From: Leptospira selangorensis | GTDB lineage: Bacteria; Spirochaetota; Leptospiria; Leptospirales; Leptospiraceae | Length of the DNA: 64,000 bases | Assembly: GCF_004769405.1 (NCBI RefSeq) | Contig: NZ_RQES01000001.1 | Location: forward strand, 1-64,000 | Direction of reading: 5' to 3' | Shown here: one piece after another, positions 43,592 to 53,244 of the stretch | How the letters are laid out: the number at the start of each line of letters is the position of its first letter | Numbering within the stretch: the stretch's first letter is position 1 | Notes under the pieces: model-generated | Seen by the model: the letters and a program-made list of their open reading frames with translations, nothing else | What the model was told of the DNA's origin: nothing | The model's database searches: none | Made by a program: the position numbers and the translations under genes

Positions 43592-45888
43592 TCAGAATAC
43601 AAAGGTAAAATCACCTTAAAAATGCTGCCACCTTTTTGGTTCGGCTCTACGATGACTTCTCCTCCCATCTTATTGATTAAGGTCCGACTAATAGAAAGTC
43701 CGAGTCCAGTACCGCCCACAGTTCTATTCCTTTGGTCCGGTATCCTAAAAAATCTTTCGAAGATCAGTTCTTTATATTTAGGATCTATACCTATCCCTGT
43801 GTCCGTAAATCGAACCTCTAGTTTTTTATCCGCGGTCTTTTTAAGAGAAACATCGATCCCGCCTTTTTCAGTATATTTTATCGCGTTCACAAAAAAATTC
43901 GTGATGATCTGAGAGAACTCGAATCTTACCCCTTTCAATTTCAAATTTTCGGAAAGATTGGTAGTCACTGTCAGGCCGCTTTCGGAAGCAGAAGGAGAAT
44001 TGATATAAAGAACTTCTTCAATCACGGTTGACGGATCGAAAATTTCGTACATCTCCTCTGAAGTTTGAGATTCCTTTTTCTCCAATTGTAGAAGGTTATC
44101 TATTAAGAAGTTCAGCCTTCTCACATTTTTACGGATCACATCCGTCATTCCCTTCTGATCTTCATTTAAAGGAAGTTGTTCATCCACAAATAGAAGGTCG
44201 AAATATCCTTGGATATTCGTCATAGGAGATCTAAGTTCATGAGATATATTGGATATAAACTCATGTTTGATCTTCTCTGATTCCAAAATTAATGCATTAT
44301 CATTCACTTGGATCTGATAAAATCTTTTGGTTTCCGCGCTAAAACCGGTAACACTTAGGCCCACTGAAAATTTTGTACCGTCTTTTAGGATCAGTCCTGC
44401 TTCCGGAATAAAGGTCATGTTTTGATCCTTTCCACCGGGAGATTTCAATTCTGTTTGTTCTAGAATGTCGGGAAGAACTCTCGCAAGTCTGATATTTTTG
44501 ATCTCGGAAGTTTGGTATCCCGATACTTCCCTGAATCTTCTGTTTGCATCCACGATCATTCTTGTGTCGGCATTTACAATGATCATCGCGTCAGTCGCAA
44601 ACTCGAACATATAACGGTATCTTTCTTCGGTAGTTTGGCGTTTTAGATCGCTTATATCCAACCTAGTTTCCAATAGATAGTTGTCTTCAGAAAGCCTTTT
44701 GTTCTTTTCTTCGATATCCCGGATCTCTTGATTCAAATAATCTAATATTGCATTCACAGTGGAACGTATGAAAAGGTAAGGACTTTTAGGAAGTTGTGTA
44801 TCCAATGAAACTTCTCTTCTTCCTAAAAAGAGAGAAAGAGCCAATTCTTTCATCTCGGAAACTAAACTTCTGAGCGGAGAGATATCTTTTACGATATTCC
44901 CGAACTTGGATTTTCCATTTGAATAATAACTATTATAAAGTTTCGAATTTGTTTGTTTGATCGAAGAAGGAAATTTAGGAAAAGGATTATCCGCGACTGA
45001 ATGAGCCAGATTTTCTAAAATTTTCTTTCCACCGTCCATACCTGGGAAAGTTTTTCCGTACATTTCCATCACGAAACGTACATCTTCTAATGCAGGCATT
45101 CCGGATAAAATTTTTCCAAGCTCAGGGACCGGCCTTCTATAAAATCCATCCAGTTCTCCCGGCTTCCAAGGACAAGGACCTACCCAATCCGCTACAAAAG
45201 AATCTCCTTCGTAAGCGACATGATTAGCCAGGTCTTCCATTGCCTTTTTAATCGCTCTGGAAACTCTATTTGCTTCTTCCGGAAATTTAGAAGCGAATCT
45301 TCCTGTGAATGCGAGCATATTCGTAGGTAAGTAATAAGGAGGGATCTCATTTTCCACCGTGAGACAGTAACCCTTCTCCCCAAAAAATGGATACTCTTGG
45401 AGAGAAGCCGCAGCACCTAAACACTCCGCACGAATGAACTCATGAGCGAGTAACGTAGGTCTTGTGGTAAGATAAGGTACAGGTTTTCTGCGATGATAGT
45501 TTTCGGAGCGAAAAAATTCCTCCGCTACGAATCTATCTAAGGAATAAGGATGTAAGATTGGTAAAAAACTATGATATGAGTCTCGGATGGACTCGGCTTC
45601 CATATAAGATGCTGAATAAAACCCGTGCACCAAACAAGATAAAATGACCCCTCTATAAAAAGTCCAATTAGGAGAAGTTTTTTTGAGCTGCTGATGAGCC
45701 CATGCAGTGAAAGGAATTTCTCCTGCTTCTGCCCTACCTTCTCTCAAGTGAGCAAGTACTGCCTCATAACTTTTGAGTGCTCTGACTCTGACGAGTACAT
45801 CTTCTTCTTCAAAGTATCCCCTGCTGAAAGCCAGGAAGACCGGGAAAGCTGTGAGCCTTGGGGTTGTGACTATCTCTATTTCTATCAC
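43588..45888 (-). CDS. Histidine kinase with solute-binding-like N-terminal domain
   Basis: A 766-residue protein. Residues 1-300 resemble the NrtA/CmpA/SsuA-type periplasmic-binding fold (TTPRLTAFPVFLAFSRGYFEEED near the start, and later YYLPTNMLAFTG). There is no signal peptide or membrane helix, so this domain would sit in the cytoplasm. A coiled linker (about 380-420), a PAS domain (about 420-530), HisKA with H550 (NISHELRSPMTNIQGY) and HATPase (GGTGLGLSI) complete the protein. A cytosolic ligand sensor is the likely role. Ligand unknown. Confidence 0.88.
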   Translation of the reverse strand: MIEIEIVTTPRLTAFPVFLAFSRGYFEEEDVLVRVRALKSYEAVLAHLREGRAEAGEIPFTAWAHQQLKKTSPNWTFYRGVILSCLVHGFYSASYMEAESIRDSYHSFLPILHPYSLDRFVAEEFFRSENYHRRKPVPYLTTRPTLLAHEFIRAECLGAAASLQEYPFFGEKGYCLTVENEIPPYYLPTNMLAFTGRFASKFPEEANRVSRAIKKAMEDLANHVAYEGDSFVADWVGPCPWKPGELDGFYRRPVPELGKILSGMPALEDVRFVMEMYGKTFPGMDGGKKILENLAHSVADNPFPKFPSSIKQTNSKLYNSYYSNGKSKFGNIVKDISPLRSLVSEMKELALSLFLGRREVSLDTQLPKSPYLFIRSTVNAILDYLNQEIRDIEEKNKRLSEDNYLLETRLDISDLKRQTTEERYRYMFEFATDAMIIVNADTRMIVDANRRFREVSGYQTSEIKNIRLARVLPDILEQTELKSPGGKDQNMTFIPEAGLILKDGTKFSVGLSVTGFSAETKRFYQIQVNDNALILESEKIKHEFISNISHELRSPMTNIQGYFDLLFVDEQLPLNEDQKGMTDVIRKNVRRLNFLIDNLLQLEKKESQTSEEMYEIFDPSTVIEEVLYINSPSASESGLTVTTNLSENLKLKGVRFEFSQIITNFFVNAIKYTEKGGIDVSLKKTADKKLEVRFTDTGIGIDPKYKELIFERFFRIPDQRNRTVGGTGLGLSISRTLINKMGGEVIVEPNQKGGSIFKVILPLYSE

Positions 45889-46050
45889 GCGGTCTATCGT
45901 TCTTAGGCGCCGGGTTTTTTCAAGAAACCCTTGGATTTCCTCTCTAAAACCTGCAAAAAAGACTAAACGGATCCAAGTTTTCGTCCGAGAGACATAATAA
46001 GGGTGTGAAGATTAGCCATTTCGGCTTAGGTAGGAACTCCTGAGGACTAT

Positions 46051-46626
46051 ATGAAGTTAGATGATCTAGAATCTTATCGCAGAATTGTCTCCAGAATGGA
46101 AGAAATCCAGGGAATCACAGAGAGATTTCAGCCGAAACCTCCCGCTCAGGACGGAGATCCTACACCTAAAAAGATAGAGTCAGAATTTTCCCAAGAGTTG
46201 GATTCCAAAATGAAAGGGATTTTCTCCCAGGAGAATGATCCGACTCCTAGTGATCTAAGCAGTATTATAGAAAGGGAATCTTATAAAAATCATTTAGATC
46301 CGAACCTGGTCAAATCCGTGATCAAGGCAGAATCCAATTTTAAACCGAATGCGGTTTCTTCTAAAGGTGCGATCGGCTTGATGCAACTTATGCCAGGGAC
46401 CGCGGATATTTTAGGAGTGGAGAATCCATTTGATCCGGAAGAAAATATCGCAGGTGGGACTAAGTTCCTAGCGGATATGATGAAAAAGTTCGGAAATTCC
46501 GATATGGCAATCGCAGCTTATAATGCCGGCCCAGGAGCGGTCCAAAAATACGACGGAATCCCTCCTTATAAAGAAACGAAAGATTACGTGAAAAAGGTAA
46601 ATCGTTTCTGGAAGGGAGAGTATTAA
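46051..46626 (+). CDS. Lytic transglycosylase (SLT domain)
   Basis: A 191-residue protein with a C-terminal SLT domain. The catalytic Glu is in VIKAESNFKPNAVS, followed by GAIGLMQLMPGTA and AAYNAGPGAV. The N-terminal 70 residues are low-complexity and acidic/polar. It cleaves peptidoglycan, often at sites of flagellum or secretion assembly. No signal peptide is visible, as in several flagellar-type SLT proteins. A GGAACTCC motif lies just upstream at 46032-46039. Confidence 0.88.
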   Translation: MKLDDLESYRRIVSRMEEIQGITERFQPKPPAQDGDPTPKKIESEFSQELDSKMKGIFSQENDPTPSDLSSIIERESYKNHLDPNLVKSVIKAESNFKPNAVSSKGAIGLMQLMPGTADILGVENPFDPEENIAGGTKFLADMMKKFGNSDMAIAAYNAGPGAVQKYDGIPPYKETKDYVKKVNRFWKGEY

Positions 46627-46633
46627 GAAAGTT

Positions 46634-46984
46634 TTAATAATACTTTTTTAATTCTCCGAACAAACAAGAAGTCAATTCGGAACAGCTTGCCATCTTCTCG
46701 GGCTGAAGACATACCTGCATCTTATCGAAATGTTTTCGGCAACCTCTTAGGCAGGAATTTTCCACCTTATATAATTGGTCTTCGGAAGTCTGGGGTAATT
46801 CTTTCTTAGTACATTTCGCAAGATTATCGCAATAATCCAGACAAATCTCTTTTCCTTCCCACTCCATACCGGACTGAACCACAGTCCCTCTGGAATATTT
46901 GAAAGCGATAAATGTGCCCACGGCCAGGCCCAAAACGAAAATGGGAAGATAAGGGAAAATTTTTCTGAAAGGGAATGGGCTCAT
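46634..46984 (-). CDS. Membrane-anchored Cys-rich small protein
   Basis: A 116-residue protein with an N-terminal hydrophobic helix (residues about 10-28) and a mature part with eight Cys in CX3C, CX5C and single spacings (CLDYC, C, CLRGC, CL, CSELTSC). That pattern suggests an oxidised, disulphide-rich domain outside the cytoplasm. It overlaps the glycosyltransferase gene by four bases. Family unknown to me; a Leptospira-specific Cys-rich group is likely. Confidence 0.78.
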   Translation of the reverse strand: MSPFPFRKIFPYLPIFVLGLAVGTFIAFKYSRGTVVQSGMEWEGKEICLDYCDNLAKCTKKELPQTSEDQLYKVENSCLRGCRKHFDKMQVCLQPEKMASCSELTSCLFGELKKYY

Positions 46985-48729
46985 CGACTCTCCAATTCGG
47001 AATTCTTATTCCGAGAGGGCTCATAAAAGTATACGTATTCTTTTCCCTGAGTTGGGCTCAGGAGTTCCTTCAGGGTAACATCTCTTTTCCAAACAGTTTG
47101 TGTCTGTAGAAGTTGATACCCCGACGGAATAGGGACTTGTTCCTGGAAGAAGACCAAATATCTAATTCCATCCACACAATTTCGATCCGCACCTGGAACA
47201 GAGTGAATGATCTCAGCACCTGGAAGCGCATTTCTAAAAGTAAGTGCTGTCCAAGGATTTTCTGAAACTATACAAATCTGTTTCGCACTGGTGAATGGTC
47301 CATTTTCCGGAACCTCACTTAGGTTCACTCTGGGGAGAATGGAAAATTGGATATAAGAGAGCAAACCAGCCGCGAGTATTAGATTCAATGCGGTGGTGGA
47401 AGGAACTCCTGACTTTTGCGCTCGGATCCTTCTCCTCCATATAAAGATCAAAAGTAAGAATACTGTGAATAGTAATTCCGCCCAGATATTTTGGCCCAGA
47501 AGAATTTCAAAACCCCACATCGCAGCCAAAACCAAGGCGCTGACCCCGAAACAGAAGAAATAGTTTAAAGATAGAAGTTTCGAGAATTGATATTCCTTTT
47601 TCCGAATGAAGAATAATCCGATTCCCAAAAAAGCCAAGGGGATCAAAGGAAGAAGGTAGTAAAAATCCTTACGATTCGGAGCCAAATGAACCAAGCAGAT
47701 AGTAAGGATTGCCCAAAGGTAGGAACTCCCGACAACTTCTCTCAAGGACTTTGGCTTCTGTAATAATTTAGAATAGAATCCGAAGAAAACAGCGAGGCTG
47801 AAAGGGAAACTATAGAGTAAAAATCCGATCGGGATAATCCATTCAGATTGATTAGCCGTGGCTGCTGAGAATTTTCCGAGGTTTTCCGTGAATAAAAAGA
47901 TCGTTAGAAATTCTTTTCCTAATTCTGAATACGAAAGAAGGACCAGTATCCAAATCGCTGGAACGATCAAAGAAGAAAAATGGAAGATGATATGGGAGAG
48001 GAGTTCCTTCCCTATTCTTTTTTTGCCTGCCCATCCCCCATTTGAGTGAAGAAGGAATATTCCAATAATGGAATAAGATCCTAAAATGATCCCACTATAC
48101 ACTTGGAATACAGGACCTTTGATTAGAATTGCAATTCCGGAGAAAAAGCCTCCTACAAGTAACCAGATCCGATTTTTAGAGAGCCTGAATTCTAAAATAG
48201 TGACTGAGACCAAGATAATGAAGAAGGTCAGTAAAGATTCCATCATCACCAAACGAGAGAATTTGAATACTCCCAAAGTCAAAGTATAAGCAGAAGAAAT
48301 TGCAAAGGCTAGTTTAGGACTCCCACCTGCTCTTCTAATCCCTAAGTAAATTAGAACAGAGGACCCGAAAAAGAGTAAAAAGGAAGGAAATCTTTCCGCA
48401 AAAAAGCTGACACCAAAAAGGTTATCCGAAAAAATTCCGAGCCAAAACAGTGCTGGCGGCTTGTAGAGATTTAAAACGCCTTCAAATTTAGGGAAAAGAT
48501 AGGAAGAAGAGGCTAAACTTTCTCGGATTGTAGCGATATGCATCGCTTCATCCCCTTGGGTTAAGAGAGCATTTCCTCCGGATCCAGGAAGAAGAAGGAA
48601 TACGTTTAACAAAACGAGCAGAGAAACGAATATTCTATCTCCATTTAAGCTTTTTTTAAAAAACGAATTCCAAACCATAAATTTGAAGAAAGTTCCCTTT
48701 TTTACGGAGTCTCGATCCGAATGGATCAA
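46981..48729 (-). CDS. GT39/ArnT-like membrane glycosyltransferase
   Basis: A 582-residue integral membrane protein with about 11-12 helices. The catalytic acidic motif is in LTQGDEAMHIATI in the first periplasmic loop, and YKPPALFWLG follows. Both are typical of the PMT/GT39/ArnT superfamily, which transfers sugars from polyprenyl-phosphate carriers to proteins or lipid A. The acceptor is unknown. An in-frame ATG 17 codons downstream (MVWNSFF) is an alternative start. It is coupled to the Cys-rich protein. Confidence 0.88.
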   Translation of the reverse strand: MIHSDRDSVKKGTFFKFMVWNSFFKKSLNGDRIFVSLLVLLNVFLLLPGSGGNALLTQGDEAMHIATIRESLASSSYLFPKFEGVLNLYKPPALFWLGIFSDNLFGVSFFAERFPSFLLFFGSSVLIYLGIRRAGGSPKLAFAISSAYTLTLGVFKFSRLVMMESLLTFFIILVSVTILEFRLSKNRIWLLVGGFFSGIAILIKGPVFQVYSGIILGSYSIIGIFLLHSNGGWAGKKRIGKELLSHIIFHFSSLIVPAIWILVLLSYSELGKEFLTIFLFTENLGKFSAATANQSEWIIPIGFLLYSFPFSLAVFFGFYSKLLQKPKSLREVVGSSYLWAILTICLVHLAPNRKDFYYLLPLIPLAFLGIGLFFIRKKEYQFSKLLSLNYFFCFGVSALVLAAMWGFEILLGQNIWAELLFTVFLLLIFIWRRRIRAQKSGVPSTTALNLILAAGLLSYIQFSILPRVNLSEVPENGPFTSAKQICIVSENPWTALTFRNALPGAEIIHSVPGADRNCVDGIRYLVFFQEQVPIPSGYQLLQTQTVWKRDVTLKELLSPTQGKEYVYFYEPSRNKNSELESR

Positions 48730-48871
48730 AAAGTCCTGATGTAATCATTTACTTACTTATCACCATATTGTAAAAATAAACGGAACAAGCAAGAGTAAAG
48801 TGGATCTAAAAAGTAAAAATGCGCTTGGCTGATTAGTCGAAGGTCGGGATACATCCCATATAGGCAGTTAG

Positions 48872-49555
48872 ATGGTTCGAACCCCTAAGAAGAAGGTCAA
48901 AAAAAGTAAGGTATCCAAAGCGGGTGCCCACGGTTCTAATAAAGGCCCGAAAAAAAGAGACCGAAAGGCAACTGAGACCGCTTTGATGAAGGCGGGGATA
49001 CAAGTTTTTGCCAAAAAAGGATATGACGCGGCGACCACTAAGGATATCGCCAAAACTGCGGGAGCTAACGAGGCTCTTATAATGCGTTACTTCGGCGGGA
49101 AGAAGGGACTTTTAGAAGCAATCCTAACTCGAACCGACGACCTGGGCGATTCAGCTACAGGAAAAAAAGAAGAGGAGACCAAACAACTTCATTTGGATGA
49201 GGCCTTAGTCGAGTCCATTACGGAAAGATGTTCCGATTTTAAACATTATTCAGACTTTATGAAAGTCGCAGTCAGCAGGATCATCTTAGATCCGGACGTT
49301 AGCAGAATTATCCAAACTAAAATTTATACAAAGGCTCTCCCTGAAATGATCCATGAACTGGAAAAATTCAAGAAGGGAGGAGAGATTGATCCGAAAGCGG
49401 ATCTAAAGTCGGTAGCATTTGGAATTTCTTCTTTAACCTTTGCGTTAGGATTTATGGCTCAAGTGGTTTATAAAATTCCGGAATCGGAAATCAAAGCAAC
49501 TATCAAGGAAATGGTGAGGATCTTACAGAAAGGTCTAAAACCGGATTCCAAATAA
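48872..49555 (+). CDS. TetR-family transcriptional regulator
   Basis: This 227-residue protein has a Lys-rich N-terminal tail of about 30 residues, then a TetR helix-turn-helix ([27 protein letters not shown]). The C-terminal ligand domain is helical. The ligand and targets are unknown. It diverges from the glycosyltransferase gene across about 140 bases, so that gene is a candidate target, and it converges with aconitase. Confidence 0.9.
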   Translation: MVRTPKKKVKKSKVSKAGAHGSNKGPKKRDRKATETALMKAGIQVFAKKGYDAATTKDIAKTAGANEALIMRYFGGKKGLLEAILTRTDDLGDSATGKKEEETKQLHLDEALVESITERCSDFKHYSDFMKVAVSRIILDPDVSRIIQTKIYTKALPEMIHELEKFKKGGEIDPKADLKSVAFGISSLTFALGFMAQVVYKIPESEIKATIKEMVRILQKGLKPDSK

Positions 49556-49556
49556 A

Positions 49557-49595
49557 AAAGCCGAGACCGCTTTTACACAAGCCTCGGCTTTCTTC
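49557..49595. terminator. Bidirectional rho-independent terminator
   Basis: AAAGCCGAG (49557-49565) and CTCGGCTTT (49583-49591) form a perfect 9-bp stem. A-runs before it and T-rich sequence after it serve the TetR gene (plus) and the aconitase gene (minus). Confidence 0.8.
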
Positions 49596-49604
49596 AGAAA
49601 AATT

Positions 49605-51866
49605 TTACTTTTTGCCGCCGATCAAATTCAAAGCGCTTCCTGCCTTAAACCATTCAATCTGCTGAGCATTATAAGTGTGGTTCACTTGAAATTCGTCCTT
49701 ACTTCCATCTTTATGATTCAAAACTAAAGTAAGAGGAGTTCCTTCCTTAAAACCAGTAAGTCCGATAATATCGATCTTATCGTCTTCTTTAATCTTATCG
49801 TAGTCCGCCTTATCCGCAAATGTCAAAGCAAGCATCCCTTGCTTTTTCAAATTTGTTTCGTGGATACGAGCAAATGATTTTACAAGAACCGCTCTTACAC
49901 CCAAGAATCTTGGCTCCATAGCAGCATGTTCTCTAGAAGAACCTTCTCCATAGTTTTCGTCGCCGATTACTATAGAACCGATCCCTTGTGCTTTGTACTG
50001 GCGTTGAACTTTAGGAACCTCGTCGTAAGATCCGTCCAATTGGTTCTTCACACTATTGATCTTCTCGTTGAAGATGTTTGTAGCTCCAATCAGAAGGTTA
50101 TTGGAAATATTATCCAAATGCCCTCTGAATTTCAACCATGGACCCGCCATAGAGATATGGTCAGTCGTACATTTTCCTTTTACTTTGATAAGAAGGTTCA
50201 ATCCTTTTAGATCAGTGCCTTCCCATTTAGTGAATGGAGCGAGCAATTGTAGACGATTGGACTTAGGATCTACAACTACTTGCACGCCGGAACCATCAGC
50301 AGCAGGAGCTTGGTAACCGGCATCTTTTACATCGAATCCTTTTTTAGGAAGCTCGTCTCCATTCGGAGGATCCAATTTAACCTTCTCCCCTTTTTCATTG
50401 GTAAGAGTGTCTTTGTTCGGATCGAAAGTAAGATCTCCCGCAATCGCAAGCGCAGTTACAAGCTCCGGAGAACCCACAAATGCAAAAGTGTTCGGATTAC
50501 CGTCGTTCCTAGATTGGAAGTTACGATTGAAAGAGTGAACGATTGTGTTCTTCTCCTTCTTATCCGCTCCTACCCTGGACCACATTCCGATACAAGGGCC
50601 GCAAGCGTTTGCAAAAACTTTTGCTCCGATCTTTTCGAAAACTTTAATAAACCCATCTCTTTCTATCGTAAAGCGAACTAACTCAGAACCAGGAGTGATC
50701 GTAAACTCTGCCTTAGGTTTTAGGGATTTTTCTGCAGCCTGGTTTGCAAGGGAAGCTGCGCGAGCGATATCCTCATAAGAAGAGTTTGTACAAGAACCGA
50801 TCAAACCTACTTCTACTTTAGTCGGCCATCCATTCTTCTGAGCTTCTTCTTTCATTTTAGAAATAGGAGTAGCTAAGTCAGGAGTGAAAGGTCCGTTCAA
50901 ATGTGGTTCTAATTCGGAAAGATTGATCTCGATCACTTGGTCGAAAAATTTATCAGGATTTGCATAAACTTCTGGGTCTGCGGTGAGGTGTTCCTTCACT
51001 CCATTTGCTAAATCAGCGATCTCGGCTCTATTAGTAGAACGGAGATATCTTTCCATAGACTCATCATAAGAGAATGTAGAAGTAGTTGCTCCAATTTCGG
51101 CTCCCATATTGGCTATGGTTCCTTTTCCTGTACAGGAAAGAGAAGAAGCTCCTTCACCGAAGTATTCTACGATCGCGCCTGTTCCACCTTTTACAGTAAG
51201 AATTCCAGCTACTTTTAAAATAACGTCTTTAGCAGAAGTCCAACCATTCAACTTCCCGGTGAGTTTCACTCCAATCAGTTTCGGCCATTTGAGCTCCCAA
51301 GGAAGGCCGGCCATAACGTCGCAAGCATCGGCTCCACCGACCCCGATCGCCACCATTCCCAATCCACCTGCGTTTACAGTGTGAGAATCGGTTCCGATCA
51401 TCATTCCTCCAGGGAATGCATAATTTTCTAATACTACCTGGTGGATGATTCCAGCTCCGGGTTTCCAAAATCCAATCCCGTATTTGTTGGAAACAGAAGA
51501 AAGAAAGTCGTAAACTTCTTTGTTTTCGGTAGAGGCAGTTGCTAAGTCTGTAGAGGAACCGATTTTTGCTGTGATCAAGTGGTCACAGTGTACGGTGGAA
51601 GGAACTGCTACCTTACTTCTACCTGCGGACATAAATTGTAATAAGGCCATCTGCGCAGTTGCGTCCTGCATTGCAACGCGGTCCGGTGCAAAATCAACGT
51701 AAGATTTTCCTCTTTCAAAATTGGAGGAAGGAGTTCCTTCCCAAAGGTGAGAATAAAGGATTTTTTCGGTCAGAGTGAGAGGTCTGCCGACCACTTCTCT
51801 GGCTTTTTTAACCAGGTTCCCGAGTTTTTCATACCGGGCACGAATCATATCTATATCAAATGCCAT
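49605..51866 (-). CDS. Aconitate hydratase
   Basis: A 753-residue aconitase of the mitochondrial-type length. The iron-sulphur ligands lie in [14 protein letters not shown] and [32 protein letters not shown] and [15 protein letters not shown] are catalytic segments. It isomerises citrate to isocitrate in the TCA cycle. I start it at 51866 (MAFDIDMI), which has GGAG at proper spacing. A longer start at 51890 would add eight residues. Confidence 0.95.
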   Translation of the reverse strand: MAFDIDMIRARYEKLGNLVKKAREVVGRPLTLTEKILYSHLWEGTPSSNFERGKSYVDFAPDRVAMQDATAQMALLQFMSAGRSKVAVPSTVHCDHLITAKIGSSTDLATASTENKEVYDFLSSVSNKYGIGFWKPGAGIIHQVVLENYAFPGGMMIGTDSHTVNAGGLGMVAIGVGGADACDVMAGLPWELKWPKLIGVKLTGKLNGWTSAKDVILKVAGILTVKGGTGAIVEYFGEGASSLSCTGKGTIANMGAEIGATTSTFSYDESMERYLRSTNRAEIADLANGVKEHLTADPEVYANPDKFFDQVIEINLSELEPHLNGPFTPDLATPISKMKEEAQKNGWPTKVEVGLIGSCTNSSYEDIARAASLANQAAEKSLKPKAEFTITPGSELVRFTIERDGFIKVFEKIGAKVFANACGPCIGMWSRVGADKKEKNTIVHSFNRNFQSRNDGNPNTFAFVGSPELVTALAIAGDLTFDPNKDTLTNEKGEKVKLDPPNGDELPKKGFDVKDAGYQAPAADGSGVQVVVDPKSNRLQLLAPFTKWEGTDLKGLNLLIKVKGKCTTDHISMAGPWLKFRGHLDNISNNLLIGATNIFNEKINSVKNQLDGSYDEVPKVQRQYKAQGIGSIVIGDENYGEGSSREHAAMEPRFLGVRAVLVKSFARIHETNLKKQGMLALTFADKADYDKIKEDDKIDIIGLTGFKEGTPLTLVLNHKDGSKDEFQVNHTYNAQQIEWFKAGSALNLIGGKK

Positions 51867-52055
51867 TGTCATCTCCGATGATGGTTTCATCGTCTCTTAG
51901 GGTCGGGGTGCTTGTATAGGATTTTTCCGCCAAAAGGACAATTTTAAGAATACGGAATATCCGTTTACTATTAGATTAGACGAAAGAATATGGAGAAGTA
52001 TCTGGAGTTCCTACCAGAAATAAAACGAAGGAAGAAAAGGGAGATAACTCCCCTT

Positions 52056-53054
52056 TCACTTAACGATTTGGATATCCACTCGTCTGTTTTTTTCCTGACT
52101 TTGCCCCTTCCCCTCGGAAGAAGAAACTATTTGAGAACCTTTCGCTTCCAGAATGAAACGAGAAGTTTCCAAACCATTCCCCAATAAATAATCTCTAACC
52201 ATCTCGGCTCTAAGCTGGGAAACTTTCAGATTCACTTCTTCGGTTCCTTCGGAAGAAGCATGTCCAATCAAAACTACCTTAACATCCGAATGTTTTTTGA
52301 GAAGAAGTGTAAGGAAATCTAGGATCCTTCTTTGTGATTGAGGAATTTTTATATCATTCTTATCGAAAAGAATCGGAGAAGATTGGATTTTAGAAGCAAG
52401 CTCAGCGTCTTTTCCGGAAAAAATCGCAGGTTCATGTTTTTGAGAGAAGAAACCAAAAATGCTTCCCTTTTCCGAAGAGGAAGAAGTTTCCTTCTTCTCT
52501 TCCGCCACTTGCTTAGGTTTACTTTCTTTAACTTCTTCAGTATGATTAACGGATTTCTTTCCGTTGTTTCGGAATGCGTAATAGATCCCCACTCCGAAAC
52601 CACCAAGAATGATGAGAGACAGGACCAGAACAGGAATGCTATTTTGTTTTTTCGTCTGTCCTGCAGAAGGAGTCGGGATATAACCTTTATAAGGTTCAGA
52701 ATGTTGAGAACTCATAAGACTAACCGCTTCATCGTGAGAAGTATATTCCTCTTGTGGGGAAGATTTAGTGTGAGTATGAGAAGATTTTTCAGCAGCCCAT
52801 TTGCGAATTTCAGTGCGAAACCACTCATCCGCTTTTGTAGTAAATTGAAAATTCTCACGGACATATTCCATCGTTTTCTTTTCGATGTCTGTATAAGTAT
52901 TGTTATCCTTAACGGCATTGAGAAGTTTTTTTGCATCCGCAATCGAAATACGGCCGTCTTTTTTACCTGAGGTTGCCTTCTCGGCTAACTCGATCAGGCC
53001 TCGATCATATTTTTTGCCTTTTATAGTGACGTAATAATTCTGCTTCTTAGTCAT
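52056..53054 (-). CDS. OmpA-family protein with a single membrane helix
   Basis: The protein has about 332 residues. Residues 1-90 form a soluble helical domain with DGRISIADAKKLL, an EF-hand-like look. A low-complexity linker and one membrane helix (IPVLVLSLIILGGFGVGIYYAF) follow. The C-terminal OmpA domain carries IGHASSEGTEEVNLKVSQLRA and a closing NRRVDIQI, and should bind peptidoglycan. I take the ATG at 53054; a GTG at 53069 is the alternative. The cytoplasmic N-domain and periplasmic OmpA end suggest a wall-linked anchor or sensor. Confidence 0.85.
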   Translation of the reverse strand: MTKKQNYYVTIKGKKYDRGLIELAEKATSGKKDGRISIADAKKLLNAVKDNNTYTDIEKKTMEYVRENFQFTTKADEWFRTEIRKWAAEKSSHTHTKSSPQEEYTSHDEAVSLMSSQHSEPYKGYIPTPSAGQTKKQNSIPVLVLSLIILGGFGVGIYYAFRNNGKKSVNHTEEVKESKPKQVAEEKKETSSSSEKGSIFGFFSQKHEPAIFSGKDAELASKIQSSPILFDKNDIKIPQSQRRILDFLTLLLKKHSDVKVVLIGHASSEGTEEVNLKVSQLRAEMVRDYLLGNGLETSRFILEAKGSQIVSSSEGKGQSQEKNRRVDIQIVK

Positions 53055-53244
53055 ATTCTCCGTCCGCACTAAAGGCCAGGATTTCTTCGATCGAAGAACC
53101 CTTTTCAGGGCAAATCAAATCTTAAGTTAAATTGATAGATGATCCGTGCAACAAAAGTTTTGCGAGGCCTATATTCATTATCGAACCTTCCATGATGCTT
53201 TCTTAATTCGAAATGAAGTCGGAACGGAATAAAATCCGCCGTTT

